This document shows positions 26,901 through 33,698 of a DNA stretch of 64,000 nucleotides, one piece after another; the stretch's first letter is position 1, and every line of letters starts with the position of its first letter. The notes under the pieces are model-generated. The model saw only the letters and a program-made list of their open reading frames with translations, was not told the origin of the DNA and ran no database searches. The DNA comes from Aerococcus mictus (GTDB lineage Bacteria; Bacillota; Bacilli; Lactobacillales; Aerococcaceae), in contig NZ_CP132985.1 of assembly GCF_003286595.3 (NCBI RefSeq), positions 992,001 through 1,056,000 of the forward strand, written 5' to 3'. Made by a program: the position numbers and the translations under genes.

Positions 26901-27798
26901 ATCCAGCTATCAAAGCGTGACTACGGATTTTCATATCCAGGTGATCAATGAGGAAGAACTCTTAAGTCGGACAGCCTTTCAAAATATTCAACTTGCGCCT
27001 GAAAAGGCAAGCGTTAAGACGGAGAATCTTCAAACAGACATCATATCATCGCCCTTGGATTATGACTATCCCTATCAGGCAGCTAGTCAGACGAGTAGTT
27101 ATCAGTCAGTGTCGGAATTAAAGCGGCTGTTTGAGGAACCAGAAGATGGCCGTCAAATGCAGTGGCGCTATTCAAATAGTCAGAGCGAGGCAGTGCAAGG
27201 TCTGCGATTTACTCCGAGTCACTATCCCGCCCCAGAATTTATTCAGAGTCAAACCACGCATAGTCCCAGTGAGCATGGCTCAGCCATTCATTTACTCCTA
27301 CAAGCGATTGACTTAAAGGCCATGCCAAGTTTCGATTCACTAGCTGCAAGCTATAAGGACTTAGTTGATAAGGGACTACTCGAAGAAAGCAGTTTAAGTG
27401 AAGCGGATCTACAGCAGCTATTAGCTTTCTTTGAAACGACTATGGGTAAAAGAATTATTCACCCTAAGAGCCAAGTTTACCGGGAACAGCCTTTTTCCTA
27501 TTTACTGCCTTATCGCCAACTAAAGTCCTCTACTGGGCTAGCCCCCAATGATAAGGTCCTCATTCACGGAATTATTGATGGATTTCTCATCGATGAAAAT
27601 GACCAGGTATGGCTGTTTGACTATAAAACCGACCATATTGGCTATTTACCCGCTAAAGAGCAAAGGCAAGTCCTGTTGAAACGCTATCGGGTCCAAATGT
27701 CACTTTATAAGGAAGCCTTAACTTCAATTTTAGAACGACCGGTGGATTATGCGGTCTTGATAGCCCTTGATTCTTTAGAGACTTTCCCGGTGGAATAA
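23950..27798 (+). CDS. rexA: ATP-dependent helicase/nuclease subunit A, RexA/AddA
   Basis: The motor and second nuclease of the RexAB resection complex. The 1282-residue UvrD-family protein has Walker A LLSASAGSGKTRVLVERI (about 30-47), TFTELAAKEMKERI, Walker B VDEYQDVN, motif IV LAENFRSRPEIL, and motifs V and VI (VQLMTVHASKGLEFPVV, YVALTRAEQKLYL). A C-terminal RecB-type nuclease has HGIIDGFL and LFDYKTDHI. It starts with GTG, preceded by GAGGAGGAAG in the end of rexB, so the two are coupled. Confidence 0.94.
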   Translation: MEIPIKPKNATYTDQQWSAIHLNQHNLLLSASAGSGKTRVLVERIINQVKSGRKLSELLVVTFTELAAKEMKERIEKSLKDEINRELDSQKRFHLQREVQALPQANISTIDAFCRQVINRYYYLIYLDPKFRLVTDETEWLLFYEKVWKKLKEDLLDSESDIYSQYHDDFIILSNNYSDGRQASDDKLSQLIFALYNKARSHAKPKEWLQEALKYYQADKTYSQSNFYRQELVPYLSQLLENRYIKAFTAYEESIPSQGLEGDERGEGIQELIAGIQEQKQFFIHLKDLLENKDYQAAYEYFNDRPKFAFINYKVKAKSPAMDQKKALRSAYSQLLKDLQLNAKINQTDLYKFLAFDEETTNKMLEESYDLASAIVRLCQLFIDRMQAKMLEEKQLDFQAIELYTYQILSSTDPDKNEALLYYQSRFKEVMVDEYQDVNGLQEAIIQAVSQEYRSHNRFMVGDVKQSIYRFRYADPKLFMDKYQRYANFDDQTPPFEEPSYRINLAENFRSRPEILSFVNFVFSQLMDEKIGGVDYLSEGQLSVGATWYPDLEGYQTEVLLMEENEDYRQSLDSNQELSRTELQAEVIAQKITSLLQKGFKIYDKDAISEDKMRPLRYSDIVILGSNRTFYQDLENIFTQYDIPIMQDKKQNYFQRTEIMTMVELLKLIDNPYQDIPLAAVLRSPIIGLTEPEMAQIRMVEREGGYFDAVQSYIESHQNEKDNDLLDKLQQLLDWLRSWRTFTKEHSIAQLIWQIYQDTGYLDYVSGMNNGLQRESNLHGLYKRAYDFEKNQFRGLFQFIRFIEKMQEREKDLESPQTIDLNQNAVQLMTVHASKGLEFPVVFYFNMAKGFNVDDLKNELLLNDQIGIGVKVKDRFNGISYSNPIRLLAEHFERLELSAEEQRKLYVALTRAEQKLYLVGATEDRDKTFDQWIKWADLSQKNQIIDESLRAISNQSDNIQKWIGTAIARHPDFRNKSHYDQAPQSSYQSVTTDFHIQVINEEELLSRTAFQNIQLAPEKASVKTENLQTDIISSPLDYDYPYQAASQTSSYQSVSELKRLFEEPEDGRQMQWRYSNSQSEAVQGLRFTPSHYPAPEFIQSQTTHSPSEHGSAIHLLLQAIDLKAMPSFDSLAASYKDLVDKGLLEESSLSEADLQQLLAFFETTMGKRIIHPKSQVYREQPFSYLLPYRQLKSSTGLAPNDKVLIHGIIDGFLIDENDQVWLFDYKTDHIGYLPAKEQRQVLLKRYRVQMSLYKEALTSILERPVDYAVLIALDSLETFPVE

Positions 27799-27812
27799 AA
27801 ATTAAATAAATC

Positions 27813-27842
27813 TTGCTTTAGAGGGGATAAACATGCTATAAT
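27813..27842 (+). promoter_or_regulatory. Promoter of tRNA-Gly
   Basis: TTGCTT, an 18-nt spacer, then TATAAT with extended -10 TGC, 30 nt before the tRNA. Confidence 0.75.
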
Positions 27843-27872
27843 AACTTTTGTTGAAAAGAGCATGTTTGTTCT

Positions 27873-27943
27873 GCGGGTGTAGTTTAGTGGTAAAACTGCA
27901 GCTTCCCAAGCTGTCGTCGCGAGTTCGATTCTCGTCACCCGCT
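27873..27943 (+). tRNA. tRNA-Gly (anticodon CCC)
   Basis: A 71-nt tRNA with acceptor stem GCGGGTG/CACCCGC and discriminator T. The anticodon stem GCAGC/GCTGT encloses TTCCCAA, giving CCC for GGG codons. The T-arm is GCGAG-TTCGATT-CTCGT. CCA is not encoded. It is close to bacterial glyU (CCC) tRNAs in sequence. Confidence 0.94.
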
Positions 27944-27959
27944 TTATATTGACTATTAA

Positions 27960-27985
27960 AGTGAGACTAGCTTGTCTCACTTTTT
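27960..27985 (+). terminator. Intrinsic terminator after tRNA-Gly
   Basis: AGTGAGAC/GTCTCACT stem with a TAGCTT loop and five T. It ends about 25 nt before the RNase H start. Confidence 0.88.
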
Positions 27986-28010
27986 ATTTGTATTTAAAAG
28001 GAGAGATAAT

Positions 28011-28601
28011 GTGAAATACTATGCGGTAAAAAAAGGGCGGAAAACTGGAATTTTCACTGATTGGCCATCTTGTAAAAAAGCCATCGATAAGTACCCCAAT
28101 GCCGTCTATAAATCCTTTAGTAGTCAAGCAGAGGCGGAAAACTTTTTAAGTGATCAAGGTAGTCAATCTGTCAAGGTAGATTCCAATGACCAAGTTCTAG
28201 CTTATGTTGATGGCAGTTTCATGACTGCCAATAATCGTTATGGCTTTGGTGGCATTCTCATTTACCAAGGCGAAAAATATACCTTCTTTGGCGGTGGCGA
28301 TGATCCTGAATTAGTCAAAATGCGTAATGTTGCAGGGGAAATGATGGCCAGTATGCGAGCTGTAAAGGCGGCAATTAAATTAGAAGCTAAAGCAGTCCTT
28401 ATTCATTTTGATTATCAAGGAATTGAAAAATGGGTCAATGGTGATTGGCAAGCCAAAAATGACTTTACTCAGGCATATCGCCAATTCATGTTAGATAAAG
28501 AAAAAGAAATTAACATTCAATTTGTTAAGGTCAAGGCCCACTCAAACGATCACTATAATGATATTGCTGATCAGCTTGCTAAGAAGGGTGCACTTAACTA
28601 A
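28011..28601 (+). CDS. Ribonuclease H1 with N-terminal hybrid-binding domain
   Basis: Cleaves RNA in RNA-DNA hybrids. Of 196 residues, the first ~45 form the viroplasmin/hybrid-binding domain (YYAVKKGRKTGIFTDWPSCKKAIDKYPNAVYKSF, cited by its ends). The catalytic domain has Asp in AYVDGSFM, Glu in VAGEMMAS, Asp in HFDYQGI and Asp in YNDIADQLAKKG, the complete DEDD set. The start is GTG at 28011, 5 nt after AAGGAGAG; no ATG fits. It has no own promoter that I can see beyond the tRNA terminator. Confidence 0.92.
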   Translation: MKYYAVKKGRKTGIFTDWPSCKKAIDKYPNAVYKSFSSQAEAENFLSDQGSQSVKVDSNDQVLAYVDGSFMTANNRYGFGGILIYQGEKYTFFGGGDDPELVKMRNVAGEMMASMRAVKAAIKLEAKAVLIHFDYQGIEKWVNGDWQAKNDFTQAYRQFMLDKEKEINIQFVKVKAHSNDHYNDIADQLAKKGALN

Positions 28602-28623
28602 AATAAGTTAAAGGAGTTCTGTC

Positions 28624-29073
28624 ATGTTTTTTTATCTCTTAAGCGTTATCTTAGTGATTATTGATCAAATGATAAAAGCGTGGACGGTGAATCATATTGT
28701 CTTAAATGAAACGATCCCATTTATTCCTAATCTTTTATCCTTACATTATTTACAAAATCGTGGGGCAGCCTGGGGAATGCTTGCTGGTCATATGTGGCTA
28801 TTTATTCCCATTACTTTACTTGTCAGTGGCCTAATCATTTATTATTACCACCATGATAATGTTCGCCAACCCTTATATGTGGCTAGCTTATCCTTGTTGC
28901 TTGCAGGGGCTGTTGGGAATTTTATTGACCGTGTTCGCTTGGGCTATGTTGTGGATATGTTTAAACTAGAGTTTATGGATTTTCCCGTTTTTAATTTCGC
29001 GGATACTTGTTTAAGCTTGGGAGTAATTTTCTTTATCATTTATTTATTATTCTTTGAATCAAAAGAGGAGTGA
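28624..29073 (+). CDS. lspA: Lipoprotein signal peptidase (signal peptidase II)
   Basis: Cleaves the signal peptide of prolipoproteins in the membrane. The 149-residue protein has four membrane segments and the aspartyl-protease residues: Asp111 in GYVVDMF and Asp127 in FNFADTCLS. The conserved LQNRGAAWG and GNFIDRV motifs are also present. AAAGGAG precedes the ATG. It lies 4 nt upstream of rluD, the usual lspA-rluD pair. A substrate, the lipoprotein at 32064-33029, is in the same window. Confidence 0.96.
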   Translation: MFFYLLSVILVIIDQMIKAWTVNHIVLNETIPFIPNLLSLHYLQNRGAAWGMLAGHMWLFIPITLLVSGLIIYYYHHDNVRQPLYVASLSLLLAGAVGNFIDRVRLGYVVDMFKLEFMDFPVFNFADTCLSLGVIFFIIYLLFFESKEE

Positions 29074-29077
29074 TTTC

Positions 29078-30025
29078 ATGCTTGAGAAAAGCTATGAATA
29101 TCATGATGATCAGAGTCTGCGTTTGGATCGTTATTTGAGTCAGCGTTTAGATAGTTATAGCCGTAGTGAGATCGCCCAATGGATTAAAACGGGTCAAGTG
29201 AAAGTGAATAAGCAAGTAGTTAAGCCCAGTTACCGTTTAAACCCTATGGATAAGATCTCCTTAGCGATTGAAGAAGAGGAGAAAATTCCGATAGTGGGAG
29301 AGTCGCTTGACCTAGACATCGTTTATGAAGATAAAAACCTGCTAGTGATTAATAAAGCCAAAGGAATGGTTGTTCATCCCTCCAAGGGCCATTTAAGTGG
29401 AACCTTGGTCAATGCCCTATTAGCCTATGCCAAAAAAAATCATTTTACATTGAGTGACTTAGGCGATTATTATCGACCAGGAATTGTTCATCGGCTGGAT
29501 AAAGATACCAGTGGTCTAATGGTAGTCGCAAAATCAGACCAAGCTTATCAAGCTTTGCTGGAAGACTTGGCTAATCATCAAGTGGATAGAAAATACCTTG
29601 CCCTGATTTATGGTCATTTACCGGATAAGCAGGGGACGATTGATATTCCCTTGCGCCGTCATCCTAAAGACCGGATGCGCTATGTAGGCGATCCATTAGG
29701 TAAAGAAGCAGTGACCCATTTCAAGCAAATCGCTCAAGTGGAAAACTATGCCTTGCTGCGCTTAAACTTGGAAACTGGCCGTACCCACCAGATCAGGGCC
29801 CACTTAGCTTACTTGGACCATCCTGTTGTCGATGACCCACTCTATGCTAAAGCTTATCAGCAGCGATTTTTTAGTCAGCAGGGACAGTGTCTCCATGCCT
29901 ATGAATTATCATTCAATCACCCAATCACCAAAGAAAAACTTCGCTTTCAGGTTAAGCCGCCTAAGAGCTTTATGACTATATTAGATAAGGTCTTACCCAA
30001 CTATGATTTACACTTGGAGGAGTAA
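29078..30025 (+). CDS. rluD: 23S rRNA pseudouridine synthase RluD-like
   Basis: The 315-residue protein has an N-terminal S4 RNA-binding domain (about 15-75, LDRYLSQRLDSYSRSEIAQWI), then the RluA/RluD catalytic domain with HRLDKDTSGLMVVAKS, which carries the catalytic Asp. It also has YLALIYGHLP and LETGRTHQIRAHLAYL. It modifies uridines in helix 69 or a related 23S rRNA site in the cytosol. The start is the ATG at 29078 after AGAGGAG; an in-frame TTG 24 nt upstream would overlap lspA without a ribosome site. Confidence 0.9.
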   Translation: MLEKSYEYHDDQSLRLDRYLSQRLDSYSRSEIAQWIKTGQVKVNKQVVKPSYRLNPMDKISLAIEEEEKIPIVGESLDLDIVYEDKNLLVINKAKGMVVHPSKGHLSGTLVNALLAYAKKNHFTLSDLGDYYRPGIVHRLDKDTSGLMVVAKSDQAYQALLEDLANHQVDRKYLALIYGHLPDKQGTIDIPLRRHPKDRMRYVGDPLGKEAVTHFKQIAQVENYALLRLNLETGRTHQIRAHLAYLDHPVVDDPLYAKAYQQRFFSQQGQCLHAYELSFNHPITKEKLRFQVKPPKSFMTILDKVLPNYDLHLEE

Positions 30026-30117
30026 AAGCCTCGGAGCTTATAATTTTCTTAAACTTGGCAAGTCAGATAATTTTTAGTACAATTAAAAAGATGTTTATAT
30101 AGAGGGGGAAATCATTC

Positions 30118-30336
30118 ATGTCAAATTTCGCTTGGATTATTATTATCATTATTACTTTGATTATCGGTATGATCTTAGGTTTCTTTATTGCTCGTCGTTA
30201 TATGATGAACTATTTCCAAGATAACCCACCAATTTCAGCTGATATGATTCGGACTATGATGGCACAAATGGGTCAAAAACCTTCTGAAAAACGTGTCCAA
30301 CAAATTATTAATTCCATGAAAAAAACGAAAAAATAA
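30118..30336 (+). CDS. UPF0154 (YneF) small membrane protein
   Basis: The 72-residue protein has one N-terminal membrane helix (about residues 5-26, very Ile-rich) and a cytosolic tail with NPPISADMIRTMMAQMGQKPSEKRVQQI, the family hallmark (motif given by its ends). It is conserved in Firmicutes; the function is unknown. AGAGGGGG precedes the ATG, and a hairpin follows the stop. Confidence 0.9.
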   Translation: MSNFAWIIIIIITLIIGMILGFFIARRYMMNYFQDNPPISADMIRTMMAQMGQKPSEKRVQQIINSMKKTKK

Positions 30337-30343
30337 TCTTTAG

Positions 30344-30372
30344 GAGGTTGGAGGAATTCCAGCCTCTATTTG
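30344..30372 (+). terminator. Probable terminator after yneF
   Basis: GAGGTTGGA/TCCAGCCTC stem (one G-T pair) and GGAAT loop. The T tract is interrupted (TATTTGTTT). Confidence 0.6.
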
Positions 30373-30430
30373 TTTATGTTTTTTAAGGCTAGTTTAGCTG
30401 ATGCTTGAAAATCCTAGCGAGGTGACAAAA

Positions 30431-31087
30431 ATGTGGTTTTATAACTTTATGGCTTACTTGGTTAAAGGCTTAATTCGAATTGTTAATGGGAAACCGGAGC
30501 TTTCCTATCATGAAGACTATGATCCTGACCAACAATATTTAATTGTTGCTCCCCACCGTAGTATACTTGATCCGGTCATTATCGGTATCCATACCTTACC
30601 TAAACCGGTTCATTTCTTAGCCAAGCAGGAACTATTCTCATCTGCTTTGGTGAATTGGTGCTTAGACCACTTAGGCGTTATGCCAGTCGATCGAGAAAAT
30701 CCTAGCATGGCTTCCTTAAAATCGGCAGTAACAGAACTCAAAAAGGGTGAAGATAACGTTGGACTTTTTCCTACTGGATCCCGTTATTCGACAGAAATTA
30801 AGGATGGGGCAGCTGTATTAGCAAAAATGGGCAAAGTTAATATTTTACCTGTTGCCTACCAAGGACCGATTCATATTTCTGGACTCTTTTCAAGAAAGAG
30901 ACAAAATCGGGTAAAGTTCAGAGTGGGAAAACCCATCTATTTGCCTGCTGGTAAGAAATTATCAAAAGAAGAACTCAAGGAAATCGACCAGCAAATTGGG
31001 CAGGCTTTTCAAGAAATCGATCGGGAAATTGATCCTAATTATCATTATGACCTTGAAAAAGCTATTCGAGAGCGAAATCGTAAATAA
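30431..31087 (+). CDS. plsC: 1-acyl-sn-glycerol-3-phosphate acyltransferase
   Basis: Adds the second acyl chain in phosphatidic acid synthesis at the membrane. The 218-residue protein has the catalytic HX4D motif APHRSILDPV and the glycerophosphate-binding FPTGSR (replacing FPEGTR). A hydrophobic N-terminal segment (MWFYNFMAYLVKGLIRIV) anchors it. I chose the ATG at 30431 after GAGGTGA; an ATG 30 nt upstream lacks a good site. The FPTGSR variant keeps the Arg. The gene is alone, and the next ~975 bp hold no normal gene. Confidence 0.88.
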   Translation: MWFYNFMAYLVKGLIRIVNGKPELSYHEDYDPDQQYLIVAPHRSILDPVIIGIHTLPKPVHFLAKQELFSSALVNWCLDHLGVMPVDRENPSMASLKSAVTELKKGEDNVGLFPTGSRYSTEIKDGAAVLAKMGKVNILPVAYQGPIHISGLFSRKRQNRVKFRVGKPIYLPAGKKLSKEELKEIDQQIGQAFQEIDREIDPNYHYDLEKAIRERNRK

Positions 31088-31643
31088 AAAATCCTATTGT
31101 GGCTAGGTTAGCGTTGTGCCTAGGTAAAATTTAAAAGCGAGAGAATAATTTTTCTTTGTCAAATAGTATTGATGAAAATTTTTATAGTTAAAGTCATAGC
31201 TCAAAAAGTTATGGCTTTTTTATTAAGATTATTAATATAGATTATCTTTAAACATATTTATATCACCTAGGTAAGAAATGATTTGAAGAAAAGAATTGAT
31301 TCACTAAAAACTTTTGTTTAAAAGTGTTAGAAATTAATCCAGTCAGTTTTCATATTTTATTTTGTAGAGCTCCAAATGATAGCATTAAAGCACTCTATTG
31401 GAATAGCAATGGGTTTGGAATTTTATAAACAATTTAAAAGGGGAAAATTGTAATGGCCTATGTCTCAGAAATTTAAAGCAGATTTCAAAACGACAGTGGT
31501 AATGGTTACTCGGTTGCTTACCATTTCTCGATTTATGATACTCTTAAGTATAGAGAATTACTGTTTATTTGACTTACTCACCTTTATGCACCTCATATTA
31601 CAGCTTACTTTTAGCAAATAAAATTTATATTTTAAATTATAAG
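31088..31643 (+). other. AT-rich gene-poor stretch with a hairpin and tiny frames
   Basis: A terminator-like hairpin, AAGTCATAGC/GTTATGGCTT with following T, lies at 31191-31221 and may end the plsC transcript. Beyond it the sequence is very AT-rich. Two tiny coupled frames are visible. A 25-codon frame at 31376-31453 ends in GLEFYKQFKRGKL. It overlaps by TAATG a frame that starts MAYVSEI, stops at 31474-31476, and stays open again to 31572 (SRFQNDSGNGYSVAYHFSIY). AAAAGGGG precedes the second ATG. They may be remnants of a lost gene; I recognise no family. Confidence 0.3.
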
Positions 31644-31672
31644 TTGACTTTATCTTTAAAAATATTTATTAT
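31644..31672 (+). promoter_or_regulatory. Promoter of the attenuator-like leader
   Basis: TTGACT at 31644-31649, a 17-nt spacer and TATTAT at 31667-31672. Transcription would begin near 31679, a few bases before the AAAGGAG of the leader frame. Confidence 0.7.
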
Positions 31673-31705
31673 TGTTTTAACAGCTTAAGAAAGGAGCATG
31701 TAATT

Positions 31706-31786
31706 ATGTTAGTTAAATATCTTATCAACCAGAGCGCATGCCCTACTTATCAAAATGTACGATTTTACTTTAGCTATTTTAGATAG
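31706..31786 (+). CDS. Putative 26-residue leader peptide rich in Phe/Tyr at its end
   Basis: AAAGGAG precedes an ATG at 31706 that opens a 26-codon frame ending at TAG 31784-31786. The last eight residues are RFYFSYFR, so five of the final seven sense codons are Phe or Tyr. The stop codon touches the first arm of a set of mutually exclusive hairpins. This is the layout of a ribosome-mediated attenuator. AT-rich DNA produces Phe and Tyr codons by chance, so the reading is tentative. Confidence 0.4.
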   Translation: MLVKYLINQSACPTYQNVRFYFSYFR

Positions 31787-31968
31787 CGTTTGTACTATGA
31801 AACATCATAGATACAAACGTCAAACTTAAGTTTGTATCTATGATGGCTAAGGATCTTAAGCGTGTCTAGCCCTCATAGAATGGATAAATTCTAAATGGGC
31901 TATACCACTATGAATATATGCTATTATTCAGCCCATTTAGTTTTTTCCAAACTAGATGGGCTTTTTTT
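31786..31968 (+). promoter_or_regulatory. Attenuator-like set of mutually exclusive hairpins
   Basis: Arm 1 (31786-31800) pairs with arm 2 (31805-31819) over 14 bp with one bulge. Arm 2 (31804-31818) alternatively pairs with arm 3 (31830-31844) over 15 perfect bp. CTATGATGGCTA in arm 3 (31838-31849) pairs with arm 4 TAGCCCTCATAG (31867-31878), one mismatch. CTAAATGGGCT (31891-31901) pairs with AGCCCATTTAG (31930-31940), followed by six T. AGCCCATTTAGTTT (31930-31943) instead pairs with AAACTAGATGGGCT (31949-31962), followed by a T run. The final hairpin is a convincing terminator. No T-box or known riboswitch motif is present. Confidence 0.65.
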
Positions 31969-31991
31969 ATACCTTTTAAGGGAGTGATAGT

Positions 31992-32024
31992 ATGGAAGGT
32001 CCGTTTAACAGTCAGAAAAAATAG
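31992..32024 (+). CDS. Second minimal leader frame (10 codons)
   Basis: AAGGGAG, a 6-nt spacer, then an ATG opening MEGPFNSQKK and a stop, about 40 nt before the lipoprotein gene and after the terminator. It may tune translation of the downstream gene or be chance. Confidence 0.25.
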   Translation: MEGPFNSQKK

Positions 32025-32063
32025 ATAGTTAACCGCTTTATATCGAATAATGGAGGAAAAAAG

Positions 32064-33029
32064 ATGAAAAAATATTTACGTTATCTAGCAGCAGGTCTAT
32101 TAACCTGTACACTAGCCGCTTGTTCAAATCAAGGCAAGGAAAGTAGTAATGATAAGGTGGATGTGGGGATTATCCAATACATGGAACACGACTCCCTACA
32201 AAAAGCTAAGGAAGGTTTCCAAGATACTTTGAAAGAGGCCGGTTATGAAGAAGGCAAGAATTTAGCGATTGAATTCCATAACTCTCAAGGTGACCAGTCA
32301 AACTTGCAAAGCATTACCCAACAATTAAAAGGAAAAAAGGACCTGATTTTAAGTATTGCTACTCCAGCTGCACAAGCTATGCTGAACACTGACAAGGAGA
32401 CCCCGCAATTATTTACGGCAGTGACTGATCCCGTCGGTGCAAAATTAGTTGAAAGTAAGGAAAAACCCGGTAAAAATATAACCGGCACTAGTAACATGAC
32501 CCCTGTTGCCGATGTTGTTAATTTATTATTAAAGGCTGATCCAAGCATAAAAACGATTGGTATCTTGTATAACTCAAGTGAAATGAACGCGCAAGTTCAA
32601 TATGAACAAGCCAAGGAATATATCGAATCCAACGGCTTAAAAGTTGAAAGTATGACGGTGACATCAACTAACGACGTGCAACAAGCGACAAAAATATTGG
32701 CGGAAAAAGTAGATGGCATCTATCTACCAACGGATAACACCATTGCAAATACCATTCAAACCATTGGTAAAGTCCTAATGGAAACCAAGACACCATCAGT
32801 TGCTGCTTTCGATGCCGCTATCGAAGGTTCCCTATGTGCCTATGGGGTAGACTACTATAAATTAGGCCAACAAACTGGAAATATGGCTGTAGATATTCTG
32901 AAAGGAAATAAAAAACCAGAAGACATTCCAGTGGAATCTTCTAAGGACATGGTCATTAAGGTAAATGATGAAATGGCTGCTGCCCTGGGAATGAACAGTG
33001 AGGATTTGAAGGTTCGTTTAAATGGATAG
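32064..33029 (+). CDS. ABC transporter substrate-binding lipoprotein, TrpX-like family (PF04392)
   Basis: The 321-residue protein has a lipoprotein signal MKKYLRYLAAGLLTCTLAAC with lipidated Cys20. The mature protein has the type 1 periplasmic-binding fold of the PF04392 group (VGIIQYMEHDSLQKAKEGF, TPAAQAML, PQLFTAVTDPVGAKLV, TIGILYNSSE). Members serve tryptophan/tyrosine or other small-molecule ABC systems. Usually a permease and ATPase gene follow; here neither does, and 670 bp of non-coding sequence comes next. It may work with transporter parts encoded elsewhere. A GGAGG site precedes the ATG. Expression is probably set by the attenuator-like leader upstream. Confidence 0.85.
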   Translation: MKKYLRYLAAGLLTCTLAACSNQGKESSNDKVDVGIIQYMEHDSLQKAKEGFQDTLKEAGYEEGKNLAIEFHNSQGDQSNLQSITQQLKGKKDLILSIATPAAQAMLNTDKETPQLFTAVTDPVGAKLVESKEKPGKNITGTSNMTPVADVVNLLLKADPSIKTIGILYNSSEMNAQVQYEQAKEYIESNGLKVESMTVTSTNDVQQATKILAEKVDGIYLPTDNTIANTIQTIGKVLMETKTPSVAAFDAAIEGSLCAYGVDYYKLGQQTGNMAVDILKGNKKPEDIPVESSKDMVIKVNDEMAAALGMNSEDLKVRLNG

Positions 33030-33137
33030 TGAATAAAATTATTTAGAAAAATGAAAGATAAATAGTCATACAAGATGTATTTAGAAGAAGTCAAGAAAAA
33101 TGGGCTTAATGATATCTAGAGTTTTGCAAATAGTATA

Positions 33138-33172
33138 TAATCTATCCTGCAAATGGGGATAGATTACTTTTA
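33138..33172 (+). terminator. Probable terminator after the lipoprotein gene
   Basis: A perfect 10-bp stem TAATCTATCC/GGATAGATTA with a 9-nt loop, followed by CTTTT. It lies 109 nt after the stop codon. The T tract is short. Confidence 0.55.
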
Positions 33173-33548
33173 GAATCATAGGTTAAGCCGCCGTATTGGC
33201 AGAGAAAACTTCTCACTAGGGTGCTTTCTCTCTTATATTATTAGCCAATTAAAGTCATTTTCATTAAAAAAGAGTTTCGATTAACAGTTAATTAAGAGAG
33301 CAAGTGGTTTAACAAACTCGTTTAAAATTCTGGTCTTTCCTTATGACCCCTAGCTGAAAGTATTCTAGTTTCATTCAACAAATGAAGCAAAGAAGAAATT
33401 CAAAGTGAAGTGAAAACGTCTGACCTGCGTAAACGACCATGTATCTTAAAAACTCTTATAAAAGAAATCATTCTGGTAACAATGTATATTGCTTTGTCAT
33501 ATAAGAAGTATTGGCGTATATCTAAAATCATTGGATCATGTAAATTAG
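33173..33548 (+). other. Non-coding stretch with no recognised gene
   Basis: I find no frame with a ribosome site. A minor hairpin AGAGAAA/TTTCTCT lies near 33204-33235. The stretch ends at a strong terminator with no gene in front of it, so part may be a small RNA. Confidence 0.35.
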
Positions 33549-33571
33549 GGCAGCCAAGTGCTGCCTTTTTT
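33549..33571 (+). terminator. Intrinsic terminator without an obvious upstream gene
   Basis: GGCAGC/GCTGCC stem, CAAGT loop and six T. It lies 520 nt after the last coding stop. Confidence 0.85.
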
Positions 33572-33642
33572 AGTATTAATATATAATGTAAAAGTAAATA
33601 ATCTTTTTATTTAATTGGCATCTTAGTAAAATTCTCAAGATT

Positions 33643-33662
33643 TTATCATGTTTTCATGATAA
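33643..33662 (+). promoter_or_regulatory. Perfect inverted repeat upstream of the PTS IIC-like gene
   Basis: TTATCATG-TTTT-CATGATAA, 36 nt before the start codon at 33699. It could be an operator or a leader hairpin. No T run follows, which argues against a terminator. Confidence 0.45.
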
Positions 33663-33698
33663 GATATTAAAAATACTTTAAAGCAGGAAGGTTAATTT

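Noticed and set aside
31804-31844. Insertion sequence terminal repeats (15-bp inverted repeat)
   Set aside because: The arms are only 11 nt apart with no transposase and no target duplication. A third complementary arm nearby points to RNA structure.
31786-31968. T-box riboswitch upstream of the lipoprotein gene
   Set aside because: The near-invariant T-box sequence (AGGGTGGNACCGCG) is absent, and there is no specifier-loop stem I can define. The hairpin chain fits leader-peptide attenuation better.
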